Shown one piece after another: positions 23,100 to 33,117 of a DNA stretch of 64,000 nucleotides (the stretch's first letter is position 1; each line of letters starts with the position of its first letter). Where the stretch lies: positions 1 to 64,000 of the forward strand of contig NC_012806.1 of assembly GCF_000026765.1 (NCBI RefSeq), read 5' to 3'. The position numbers and the translations under genes were made by a program. Origin of the DNA: Mesomycoplasma conjunctivae. GTDB lineage: Bacteria > Bacillota_I > Bacilli_A > Mycoplasmatales > Metamycoplasmataceae. The notes under the pieces are model-generated. The model was given only the letters and a program-made list of their open reading frames with translations. It was not told where the DNA came from and ran no database searches.

Positions 23100-23412
23100 A
23101 AAATAAGAGAGCGTTCAAAGAAATAGGGTCTTAAATCCTAGGTCTTTGAAAACTAAATATCGCTAAAACCTTTATTTAAATCTAGAGGCGAAATATAATT
23201 TAATAAATTAATTAATAAAATCTATATTTTTCTTTCTTTTTTCATAATTAAACTTAGATATTTTTTTGTTAGCACAAAAAAAAAAAAAACAGTTAAATAT
23301 AAGTTTTTCATTTTATAATTTAATTATGTATAAAATTAATTTTTTCAACTAGTTTAAAAGAGCTAATTTTAAAAAATATTTGAAAAATAAAGATTAAAAT
23401 GGAGGTATAAAA
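23100..23412. promoter_or_regulatory. Intergenic region before glpO: hairpin, A14 tract, promoter
   Basis: A structured element at about 23110-23158 has an 8-bp stem TTCAAAGA/TCTTTGAA, an inner TAGG/CCTA stem and an outer AGCG/CGCT pairing. Next come an A14 tract (23276-23289) and TATAAT at 23314-23319, which would give an 85-base leader to glpO. GGAGG at 23401-23405 is the glpO ribosome binding site. No gene is seen here. Confidence 0.5.
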
Positions 23413-24570
23413 GTGTCTGCTCAAAAATACGATGTTGCAATTATAGGTGGAGGCATCATTGGTGCCGCGATTGCTTATGAATTATCTCAATATAAACTAA
23501 AAACTACTTTAGTAGAAAAAAATCCAGTATTTGCTGATGAGACCTCAAAAGGTAATTCAGGCGTTATACATGGTGGTTTTGATCCTATTCCAGGAAAACT
23601 AGAAGCTAGATTAAATGTTTTGGGAAACCAACTTTGACGTGAAAAAATATTTAAAGATCTTTTATTTCCAAGAGAACAAGTAGATTCTTTGGTTTTAGCT
23701 TTTAATGAGGAAGAAATGGAACATGTCAATATGTTATATCAAAGAGGTTTGACAAACTCAGTTCCAAAAGAATTTTTAAAAATATTGAATAGAGAACAAG
23801 TTTTAGATAGAGAGCCAAACGTTAATTCCAAAGTTTATGGAGCACTTTTATGTACAAATTCATGAGCTATTGATCCTGTAAGAGCATCATACGCTTTTTT
23901 AGGAGCTAGTGAACAAAATGGAACTGTTTTACAAAATAATGCTCAAGTTGTTTCTATTAAATTTGAAAATCAAGAATTTAAAATAAGCTTAAAAAATGGA
24001 ACAATTTTTTATTCAAAAATAGTAATAAATGCAGCTGGTCACTTCGCAGATGTGATTGCTAAAGAAGCAGGATATGGTGATTTTCAACAAACAACAAGAC
24101 GTGGTGAGTACCGGATTTTATCAAGAAGTCAACGTGAATTAGTTAATTCGATTTGCTTTAAAGTACCAACTATCCATGGTAAAGGTGTTATCGTAGCACC
24201 AATGTTAGATGGTCGGGTGCTTGTTGGTCCAACTGCACAAACAGATGTACCAAAAGAGGAAACACGAGTAATAACTAAAGACAAATTTGATCTAATTGCT
24301 CAAATAGGTCACGAAATTATTCCTAATTTAGATATAGAAAAAACAGAAATTGTACTCTCAGGTTCTAGACCAATCGATATTGAAACTGATGATTTTGTGA
24401 TTAGAGCCGCTAAATTAAATAAAAAATTCATCAATGCTGCAGGTATGCAATCACCTGCAATTGCTTCTGCACCTGCAATTGCAATTGAAGTTGCAAAACT
24501 AGTTGAAGAAGCGGGATTGCAATTAGTAAAAAATGAAAATTACAATCCTAAATATAAAGTAAGATTTTAA
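23413..24570 (+). CDS. glpO: Glycerol-3-phosphate oxidase GlpO (H2O2-forming)
   Basis: FAD enzyme oxidising glycerol-3-phosphate to dihydroxyacetone phosphate with reduction of O2 to hydrogen peroxide, a main cytotoxic product of several mycoplasmas. The product is 385 aa, matching the short mycoplasma form. N-terminal dinucleotide fold VAIIGGGIIGAAIAYEL, then NSGVIHGGF, and a C-terminal FAD-contact region NAAGMQSPAIASAPAIA. GTG start at 23413, chosen because GGAGG lies 7 bases before it and no ATG fits. It is first in glpO-glpK-glpF, so uptake, phosphorylation and oxidation are co-encoded. Confidence 0.92.
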
Positions 24571-24588
24571 AAAGAGGAGGCTATAAAA

Positions 24589-26106
<1,518 letters not shown>

Positions 26107-26107
26107 T

Positions 26108-26851
26108 ATGGAAAGTATACTTTTATTATCTGAATTTCTTGGAACATTGTTTTTAATTCTTTTTGGAAATGGTGTCAACTACAGTGTCTCAGCCACTAAA
26201 ATGTTTGCCAATCAGCCAGGAAAATGAATTGTCATTGCCCTAGCTTGAGGTTTTGCTGTTTTATTAGGAGTAATTGTTGCTCAAGCTCTTGGTGGTCCTG
26301 CACACTTAAATCCAGCAGTTTCTATTTATGCTTCTATTTCGGGAAAAGATGCCTCTATTTTGGCTTATATTCCTTTCCAATTTTTAGGAGCAATTGCAGG
26401 TCAAATAATTTTAAACTTTATTAACTTTAAACACATTCAAGATACTGATTTAGCTGTTGTTAGATCATGTCACTCTACCTCACCTGCGTATAAAAATGAA
26501 GGAAAAACAACAATTTTTAATTTCTCATACGAATTAGTTGGAACCTTAGCTTTACTTGGTATAATTTTAGCCTTTGGTAAAGGAAGCAATAAAGAAGGTC
26601 TAGCATTTTTAGGTCCTCTTCCTGTGACTTTTTTAGTTATGGCAATCGGGATGTCACTTGGTTCTTCAACAGGTTATGCAATTAATCCAGCTCGTGATTT
26701 AGGACCTAGATTAGTTTACTATGTAACTGAAAAATTCATTTTAAAATCAAGACAATCTGATCATGTTGGTGCTAACTTTACTTATGGTTGACTACCAGTT
26801 GTTGCTCCTAGTTTAGGCGGAGTAATCATTGGATTATTTGGTTTAATTTAA
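26108..26851 (+). CDS. glpF: Glycerol facilitator, aquaglyceroporin
   Basis: 247-aa MIP-family channel for glycerol entry. Both pore motifs are visible: HLNPAVS at about 64-70 and INPARDLGPR near residue 195. The Asp after the second NPAR is the residue that marks glycerol-permeable members. Six hydrophobic segments fit the family. It sits last in the operon, before a terminator. Confidence 0.95.
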
Positions 26852-26895
26852 TAATAAATTTTTAAAAAAGTCTATAAAAATAAACACAAAACAAC

Positions 26896-26928
26896 AAAAA
26901 AGCTCTTTATTTAAAGAGCTTTTTTTTA
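26896..26928 (+). terminator. Terminator after glpF
   Basis: A 14-bp stem with core AAGCTCTTTA/TAAAGAGCTT (26896-26909 with 26912-26925) is followed by T residues. Confidence 0.88.
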
Positions 26929-27004
26929 TGAATTTTACTATTTTTTTGTAACTTTCAAAAAAATAGTAAAATTAAATATTAATAATGATTACAAGAGGTG
27001 TGCC

Positions 27005-27481
27005 ATGCTTGAACTATTTGATATAGCAAATATGAAAGATTATCCAGATCAAGAATATTTTATTGAACAATATTTCTACTTTATTGAAAAACTAGTTAAG
27101 CAAAATCGACCTAGTGATAAATATAAAAATTTAAAAATTGGAAAATATTATAAAAATTTTATTGTCAAAGACAAATTCTTAAAAACAAATGTTTGATTTT
27201 ATCAACGTCATCATATTGAAGAAATATCTATTTCAGGTGCTATTTTGCAAGCTAACAAAGAAAAATATGAAAATGGGCTTTCAATTATTCTAACCTGAGA
27301 GGAACATGCTTTTGTACACTATTTAATTGTTTGTGCAAATACTACCTTGCCAAATTATGGTATGTTAATGCAACTTGATTTTACTACTTGAGATCAAATA
27401 GCCAAAAAATATTGTAAAGAATACAATATTAAATATATTGAAAATTGAGATCAACGTTTTACTGGTCCAATCAATATTTAA
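27005..27481 (+). CDS. Hypothetical protein with HNH-like motif
   Basis: 158-aa protein I do not recognise as a named family. RHHIEEISISGAIL, followed 20-odd residues later by LTWEEHAFVHYLIV, resembles the HHI...N...LTxxEHxxxH layout of His-Me-finger (HNH) nucleases such as phage-type HNH proteins. The loop between is short and lacks a clear central Asn, so activity is uncertain. AGAGGTG at 26995-27001 supports the ATG. It stands alone between the glpF terminator and the minus-strand rsmG, with which it converges (3 bases apart). Confidence 0.6.
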
Positions 27482-27484
27482 ACT

Positions 27485-28099
27485 TTAAATTAGTGGTTTT
27501 TTGTTAAAAACCACATAAACATTTTTAGACTCAATTTCATTTACTTTTTCTATAATAAAATTTTCTTTTTCAACAGCTTTGATTTCATCAAAAATTTTTG
27601 GCCCTTTAATAAAAGCTACTATTGAAGAAGATGTTAAATTTTTTTTAGTTAATTTTATCAACTTATCTAAACTAGATACTGCTCGGGCTGTTAAGATATC
27701 AAACTTTTGATCAACATTTTCCATTCTATCGCATACTAAATTAAATTTTAAACCTAGTTCATTAGCAACTAATTTTAAAAAATCACACCTTTTTTGTAAA
27801 GATTCGACAATTGTTAAATCAATATTTGGATTAAAAATTAAATAAGGAATTGAAGGAAAACCAACTCCTGAACCAATGTCGACTAGGGAGAAGTTTTCCT
27901 TCTTTTTTGTTCATTTTTGAACAAAATTTAAGGTTAAAATGGATTCAAGAATACCTTCTTTTCATAACTTTTCACCACTAAAGCCAGTTAGATTCATAAC
28001 TTTGTTTTTTTCTTCAATAAGATTTACATATCTTTCGAGTTGAGAAAAACTTGTCTCACCTACTAGTAATTTTATTTCTTGCTTAATCGAATTTAGCAT
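27485..28099 (-). CDS. rsmG: 16S rRNA (guanine527-N7) methyltransferase RsmG (GidB)
   Basis: SAM-dependent enzyme that methylates G527 of 16S rRNA. The product is 204 aa, usual size. Seen: NKVMNLTGF at the N-terminus, the SAM loop LVDIGSGVGFPSIP and TARAVSSLDKL near the catalytic core. The ATG at 28099 overlaps the 3' end of prs by 17 bases. Two UGA-Trp codons separate the segments. An in-frame upstream ATG lies inside prs and would add residues foreign to the family. Confidence 0.92.
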
Positions 28100-29075
28100 T
28101 TTTAAATCGCTCTTTAATCTTCTCATAAATATTAGTAATTGATGTTGAATCAATGCACGCCATAATTACCTGAGATAAAAAATCATCGAGTGATGTTACC
28201 AATAATTTAGAAAAATTTTCCACTAGATATTGATTATCTATTGAATCTGTAATGATGACTTGGTCAACATTTTTACTTTCTTCAAATTTATCAAAACCAA
28301 CACTAAATACCCCATGAGTAGCTGCAACTATTACGCTTTTTGCACCATATTTTTTAAGATTTTCAGCGGCTTTTAAAATAGTACCTCCTGTATCAATAAT
28401 GTCATCAATAATAATACAATCTTTGTTTTTGACATCACCAATTAAACCTAACACCTCAACTTGATTTGCACCGGTTCTTCTTTTATCAATGATAGCAACT
28501 TGAGTATTTGGGCCAAGGATTTCAGCTAGCACTCTTGCCCTAACAGCCCCACCATGATCTGGAGAAACTACAACAAATTCTTTATTTCTGTTTATTAATT
28601 CTTGCGCTAAAATATATTGACCATGGATTTCATCAACTGAAATATTAAAAAAACCTTGAATACTTGGATTGTGAATATCTACTAAAACAACTTTTGTCAC
28701 ACCAGCATTTTCAAGCAAATTAGCAATTAATCTTGCTGTAATAGGTTGTCTACCTGATGATTTTCTATCTTGTCTTGCGTAGCCATAATAAGATAAAACC
28801 ACAATAATATCTCTTGCGTAACCACGTTTTAGGGAATCAATAAAAATTAATAACTCCATTATATTATCATTAACAGGTTTGGATGTATTAGCAATTACGA
28901 AAACTGTTGAATTTCTAATTGTTTCTTTTGATTTTAGCATTACTTCGCCATCAGCAAATTGCGTTCTTTCAATCTCAGATAAAGGAATTCCAGTTTTTTT
29001 TGAAATTTTTTGAGCTAGTTTTATGGAATTTTTCATTCCAAAAAGTACGAAATTATTTTTTTTAGATAAAAGCAT
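28083..29075 (-). CDS. prs: Ribose-phosphate pyrophosphokinase (PRPP synthetase)
   Basis: Makes PRPP from ribose-5-phosphate and ATP for nucleotide salvage, which mycoplasmas rely on. The product is 330 aa. Seen: FADGEVMLKSKETIRN at about 41-56 (family FxDGExxVxixExVRg), YYGYARQDRKSSGRQPITARL, VVLVDIHNPSIQGFF, VVSPDHGGAVRAR, and the PRPP loop IIDDIIDTGGTI. All hallmark motifs are present. It is upstream of and overlapping rsmG, and its start faces the divergent tatD-like gene across 67 bases holding TATAAT-like sequence. Confidence 0.96.
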   Translation of the reverse strand: MLLSKKNNFVLFGMKNSIKLAQKISKKTGIPLSEIERTQFADGEVMLKSKETIRNSTVFVIANTSKPVNDNIMELLIFIDSLKRGYARDIIVVLSYYGYARQDRKSSGRQPITARLIANLLENAGVTKVVLVDIHNPSIQGFFNISVDEIHGQYILAQELINRNKEFVVVSPDHGGAVRARVLAEILGPNTQVAIIDKRRTGANQVEVLGLIGDVKNKDCIIIDDIIDTGGTILKAAENLKKYGAKSVIVAATHGVFSVGFDKFEESKNVDQVIITDSIDNQYLVENFSKLLVTSLDDFLSQVIMACIDSTSITNIYEKIKERFKNAKFD

Positions 29076-29142
29076 ATTTTTCTTCTCTTTATATATTTCT
29101 TTAAATATATAATTTTATAATAAAAATAGGAAAAGTATAAAT

Positions 29143-30384
29143 ATGAATTGGCAGTTTGAAACACCTAGAGCAAAATATTACGAAAAAATCAAGACAACTT
29201 TTGCTAATAAACCTAAATTAATGGAGATTTTTCAAATTAAGAAATCTCAGATTATTATCAATCATAATTTAAATAATTTAGCCAATTTTTTTGATTTTTT
29301 ACTTGTAGATACAGATAATGATTTTGAAGAAATTGGTTCTTATTTTTGAATAGCTCAAGAAAATAATCTTTTAAATATTGAGCTTGTTTTTTTACATGAT
29401 AAATTAGATAAAAAATGAAACTGAATAATATTAGAATTTATAAGAGATTTCATTTTAGATAACTTTGATGAAATTAAAAATTACCAAATATGATTCAATC
29501 TTCCAAATCTAAATAATGATATTTTAGAAGAGCTAGGTTTTCAATTAATAGCTAATCAAAAATGAAGTTTAAAACCACATAAACCCTATAAATTTATAGA
29601 TGTTCATACACATCCCTTTGCTGAATATTACAATAATTCTGAGCTTGAAATTGAAAAAAATCTAACAAAAAATATATCTCAAATGATTCTAGTTGGCACA
29701 AGCTGAGATGACGTTGTAGAAATTGATAAATTAGTTAAAAAATACAAAAATGTGTATAAAATTATAGGTATACACCCTAATGTAGTTAAAGAAAATGAAG
29801 ATTATTCTGCACTAGAAAAATATGTAGATGAAAAAACATTAGGCATTGGTGAAATAGGTCTAGATTATTTTTATGAAAATAATCCTAGCGAATATATACA
29901 ATTAAGATCACTTTTAGAACAAATTAAAATTGCTGAGAAGTACAATCTTGCAATTATGTTGCACATTAGAGATAATAGCCAACCTAAAGCTATCAGGCAA
30001 ATTCAAGATATTATTGATCAGTATCCTAAAATTAACTTTATTTTCCATAATTTTTCAACAACTTTTGAAATCTATCAACAAATTGTTAAAAAGCCAAACT
30101 GTTTTTTTTCATTTTCAGGAGTAATTACTTTTAAAAAAAGTTATGAATTAAGAAAAATTATTCAAGATATCCCTTTTACTAAAATTTTGACAGAAACAGA
30201 TGCACCTTATTTATCACCAGAACCTAATAGATCTTTATGACCAAATAGTTCTTCAGAAGTGCAATGAGTGTATAAAAATATAGCTAGAATTAAAAATATA
30301 ACAATAACAAAATTAATAAAAATTATTGAAGAAAATTTTGCTACTATATTTAAAATAGATAATAAGATTAAGGAAATAAAATAG
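29143..30384 (+). CDS. TatD-family metal hydrolase with extra N-terminal domain
   Basis: 413-aa protein. Residues about 150-413 are a TatD-type deoxyribonuclease: metal ligands FIDVHTHPF (His155, His157), GEIGLDYF, LHIR, FHNF and TETDAPY are all present. TatD proteins normally begin at that HxH, so residues 1-148 are an added domain. Its end, WNWIILEFIRDFILDNF followed by LEELGFQL, looks like the C-terminal half of a GNAT acetyltransferase, but the acetyl-CoA loop is not evident. The frame is continuous with no stop. rsmA follows after 2 bases, as in other Firmicutes where tatD and ksgA are neighbours. Confidence 0.85.
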
Positions 30385-30386
30385 AA

Positions 30387-31169
30387 ATGTCTAAATTTGT
30401 TTTTAAAAAAAAGTATGGGCAAAATTTTCTTAAAGATGAAAATATTGTAAAAAAAATTGTTAATAGTGTTGATATTACAAACAAGGAAGTCATCGAAATA
30501 GGCCCAGGAGGCGGCGCACTTACGCAAGAAATTGTAAAAAAATGTTCTTTTTTAAGAGCTTATGAAATAGATGCTGATTTAATAGAGAATTTAAAAAAAA
30601 AGTTTTCTAGCTCACCGGTTGAAATAATAAATGAGGATTTCCTAGACACCAATTTAGATTTTTTTTCTACTAAACAAATTGTTTTAGCAAACCTACCATA
30701 CTATATTACTTCAAATATAATTTTTAAGATTTTATCTCACATTAATAAATTTAGTGAAATAGTCATCATGGTTCAAGACGAGGTGGCTGATCGAATTGTA
30801 GCTAAAGTTAATACCAAAGATTATTCTAAATTGTCATTATCTTGTCAATATATTGCAAATGTTGAAAAAATTTTGAAAATCCCCCCTTCTGCTTTTATAC
30901 CTCAGCCGAGCGTAAATTCAGCAGTTGTTGTTTTTAGAGTAAAAGAAAACATAGATCAAGAAAAATTTAACAACTTTTTAAATTTTGTTAAAAAAAGCTT
31001 TGCAATGAAAAGAAAAACACTTTTTAACAACTTTTTAACTTTTATAGAAAGAGATAAAATAAAACAGATTTATAGTCTTTTTAAACTAGATTTTAATGTT
31101 CGACCACAGCAAATTTCTTTAGATTTATATAATGAAATTTTTGAATTTTTGTATCAAAAATCATTTTAG
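30387..31169 (+). CDS. rsmA: 16S rRNA dimethyladenosine transferase RsmA (KsgA)
   Basis: Dimethylates A1518 and A1519 in the 3' hairpin of 16S rRNA, a late step in 30S maturation. The product is 260 aa. Seen: KKKYGQNFLKD, SAM motif EIGPGGGALTQE, NEDFLD, and catalytic motif ANLPYYITS. C-terminal IPPSAFIPQPSVNSAVV is characteristic. It starts 2 bases after the TatD-like gene. Confidence 0.95.
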   Translation: MSKFVFKKKYGQNFLKDENIVKKIVNSVDITNKEVIEIGPGGGALTQEIVKKCSFLRAYEIDADLIENLKKKFSSSPVEIINEDFLDTNLDFFSTKQIVLANLPYYITSNIIFKILSHINKFSEIVIMVQDEVADRIVAKVNTKDYSKLSLSCQYIANVEKILKIPPSAFIPQPSVNSAVVVFRVKENIDQEKFNNFLNFVKKSFAMKRKTLFNNFLTFIERDKIKQIYSLFKLDFNVRPQQISLDLYNEIFEFLYQKSF

Positions 31170-31232
31170 CTTTGTTTTTAAGTCTTAATTTTTTAAAAAT
31201 ACTAAAAATGTTTTTATTTTTAAAAATTGTTG

Positions 31233-31292
31233 TATAATTTATATACTTAAAAACTCACCTGTTACATTATTTTTAATTAGTGCATAACACTA
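31233..31292 (+). promoter_or_regulatory. rplM-rpsI promoter and leader hairpin
   Basis: TATAAT at 31233-31238, followed in the presumed leader by a small hairpin TAGTG/CACTA (31278-31282, 31288-31292). L13 operons in Firmicutes often carry an autoregulatory leader. This hairpin is too small to identify as that element with confidence. Confidence 0.4.
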
Positions 31293-31330
31293 TAATCATA
31301 TTAAATAAAAAATAAAAAAAGGATCAAACA

Positions 31331-31768
31331 ATGAGACAAACTACGATTGTTAAGCATAAAGAAGTGCAAAAAAAATGATACATCATTGATGCCGAAAATC
31401 AAATTTTAGGTAAAGTTGCAACTCTTGCTGCCTCACATCTAAGAGGAAAAACTAGTCCTTTATTTACACCAAATGTTGATATGGGAGACAATATTATCAT
31501 TATTAATGCTGATAAAGTAGTTCTTACTGCACAAAAAGAAGATAAGAAAATTTATTACAATCACTCTGGTTACCCAGGTGGACTTAAAGCTAGATCTGCT
31601 AGAGTTTTAAGAGCTAAAAAACCAATAGCACTTTTAGAAAGAGCTATTTTTGGTATGTTACCACACACAAAGTTAGGTGATAAACAAAGAAAAAATCTTT
31701 ATGTTTATGCAGGTCCAAATCACAAACATGAAGCTCAGCAACCAGAAAAATTAGAGGTGAGTAAATAA
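31331..31768 (+). CDS. rplM: 50S ribosomal protein L13
   Basis: 145-aa early-assembly protein of the large subunit. The N-terminus [20 protein letters not shown], then [26 protein letters not shown] and [20 protein letters not shown] are all standard L13 blocks. One UGA-Trp occurs near residue 16. AAAAAGG precedes the ATG. It overlaps rpsI by one base (TAATG), the usual rplM-rpsI operon. Confidence 0.97.
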
Positions 31769-32163
31769 TGGATAAAAAGTTAATTTTTCAAGCAGTTGGT
31801 AGAAGAAAATCATCAGTAGCTAGAGTTATAATTACACCAGGAAAAGGTGATTTTAAAATTAATAAACGTTCAGCCAAAGAATATTTAAAATCAGATATTC
31901 TAATTCAAGATGCTCTTCAACCTTTTGATATAACTAAAACAGCATCTGAATTTGATATTAGAGTTAATGCAAGAGGTGGAGGAATTTCTGGTCAAGCCGG
32001 TGCTATTAGATTAGGAATTGCTCGTGCTTTATTAAAAGTGTCATCAGATTATCGTCCTGATCTAAAAACTAATGGGATGTTAACTCGTGATGCACGTGTT
32101 AAAGAAAGAAAGAAATTTGGATTGAGAAAAGCGAGAAGAGCAAGACAATTTTCAAAACGTTAA
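31768..32163 (+). CDS. rpsI: 30S ribosomal protein S9
   Basis: 131-aa small-subunit protein whose C-terminal tail reaches the P-site tRNA. Seen: AVGRRKSSVARV, VNARGGGISGQAGAIRLGIARAL, and the basic C-terminus LRKARRARQFSKR. Translation is probably coupled to L13. Confidence 0.97.
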   Translation: MDKKLIFQAVGRRKSSVARVIITPGKGDFKINKRSAKEYLKSDILIQDALQPFDITKTASEFDIRVNARGGGISGQAGAIRLGIARALLKVSSDYRPDLKTNGMLTRDARVKERKKFGLRKARRARQFSKR

Positions 32164-32170
32164 TTTTTTC

Positions 32171-32220
32171 TTTACATACCAATGTAATTATGATATAATA
32201 ATATAACGTTTGTTATATTA
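32171..32220 (+). promoter_or_regulatory. tRNA-Ile promoter with palindrome at the start site
   Basis: TTTACA (32171-32176), a 17-base spacer and TATAAT (32194-32199) form one of the best promoters in the window. A perfect 9-bp inverted repeat TAATATAAC/GTTATATTA (32199-32207, 32212-32220) overlaps the expected start point. It could be an operator or part of the 5' trailer removed from the pre-tRNA. Confidence 0.6.
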
Positions 32221-32227
32221 TTAACAT

Positions 32228-32304
32228 GGGAGCGTAGCTCAGATGGTTAGAGCACACGACTGATAATCGTGAGGTCGATGGTTCGATCCCATTCGTTCCC
32301 ACCA
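32228..32304 (+). tRNA. tRNA-Ile (GAU)
   Basis: Acceptor GGGAGCG pairs with CGTTCCC (one G-U). The D arm is AGCTCAGATGGTTAGAGC, the anticodon loop CTGATAA gives GAT, and the T loop is TTCGATC. The CCA end is encoded at 32302-32304. Confidence 0.96.
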
Positions 32305-32320
32305 TATCTATTTATAGACC

Positions 32321-32352
32321 AAAAAAATCACCAAAAGATATTGGTGATTTTT
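32321..32352. terminator. Bidirectional terminator
   Basis: Stem AAATCACCAA/TTGGTGATTT within 32321-32352, flanked by A and T runs. It serves tRNA-Ile from one side and the Sua5-like gene (ending at 32351) from the other. Confidence 0.82.
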
Positions 32353-33115
32353 ATTTTCTAATTATACTTTTGTCTTCAAAATTAATAATAGTTGATGGTA
32401 TTCCACTACCTTCACCAAAATTATAAATATTTTTTACTTGTCAAAATACTTTTATAGCATCTTGAATATTTAAAGGTTGTTTACCACTAATATTAGCACT
32501 AGTTACATAAGCAGGTCCTTTATTATTAAGCAATTTAATTAATTCATCTTGCTTAGGAATTCTTAAACCAATTTTTCCATTATTGTTCTTAGATTTAAGA
32601 AGAAGAGTTGTGTTGCCTGGTCAATATTTATCTGCACTATAATAGAGTTTGGGAAAAACCTCTTGATCTACAAAGGAATTAGCTTGCTCTATATTACCTA
32701 ATAAAATAATAATTTTTTTATTTTTTTCTCTATTTTTTATTGAGTAAAGTAGTTCCAAATTAGAATTATTTACAAAAGTACCAATACCGACAACTGTGTC
32801 TGTTGTAGTCAAAAATATTTGTTCATATTTTTGTTGTGTTAATTCAAATTCTTGAACTAAATCTGTAAAAAAACTTTGTTTTTGAAGACTTTTTGAACAC
32901 TTTTTGAAATTTAAGAGATCACAATAACTTAAATTTTTTATCTCTGTTTCTTCGAAATAAAGATTAATATTCCTCTTTTTAAGAATGTAAGCAATAATTT
33001 CAATTTCATTTTTATACTCTGGCGAGCTAATGATTCTAAGATTTTTATACTTACATTTTTCTATAGATATTTTATCTAAATAAAAACTTACAAATTGTTC
33101 AAAATAAACATCCAT
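32351..33115 (-). CDS. Threonylcarbamoyl-AMP synthase (Sua5/YrdC) with N-terminal extension
   Basis: 254-aa protein. Residues about 97-250 form a YrdC domain, which makes threonylcarbamoyl-adenylate for the t6A modification of tRNAs. Seen: IFLTTTDTVVGIG, IKNREKNKKIIILL, WPGNTTLLLKSK, IGLRIPKQDE and GPAYVTSANISGKQP. YrdC proteins usually begin shortly before the first of these, so residues 1-95 are extra. They contain IISSPEYKNEIEIIAYILKK and two Cys, and I do not recognise them. It lies 2 bases downstream of uvrB. Confidence 0.85.
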
Positions 33116-33117
33116 AA

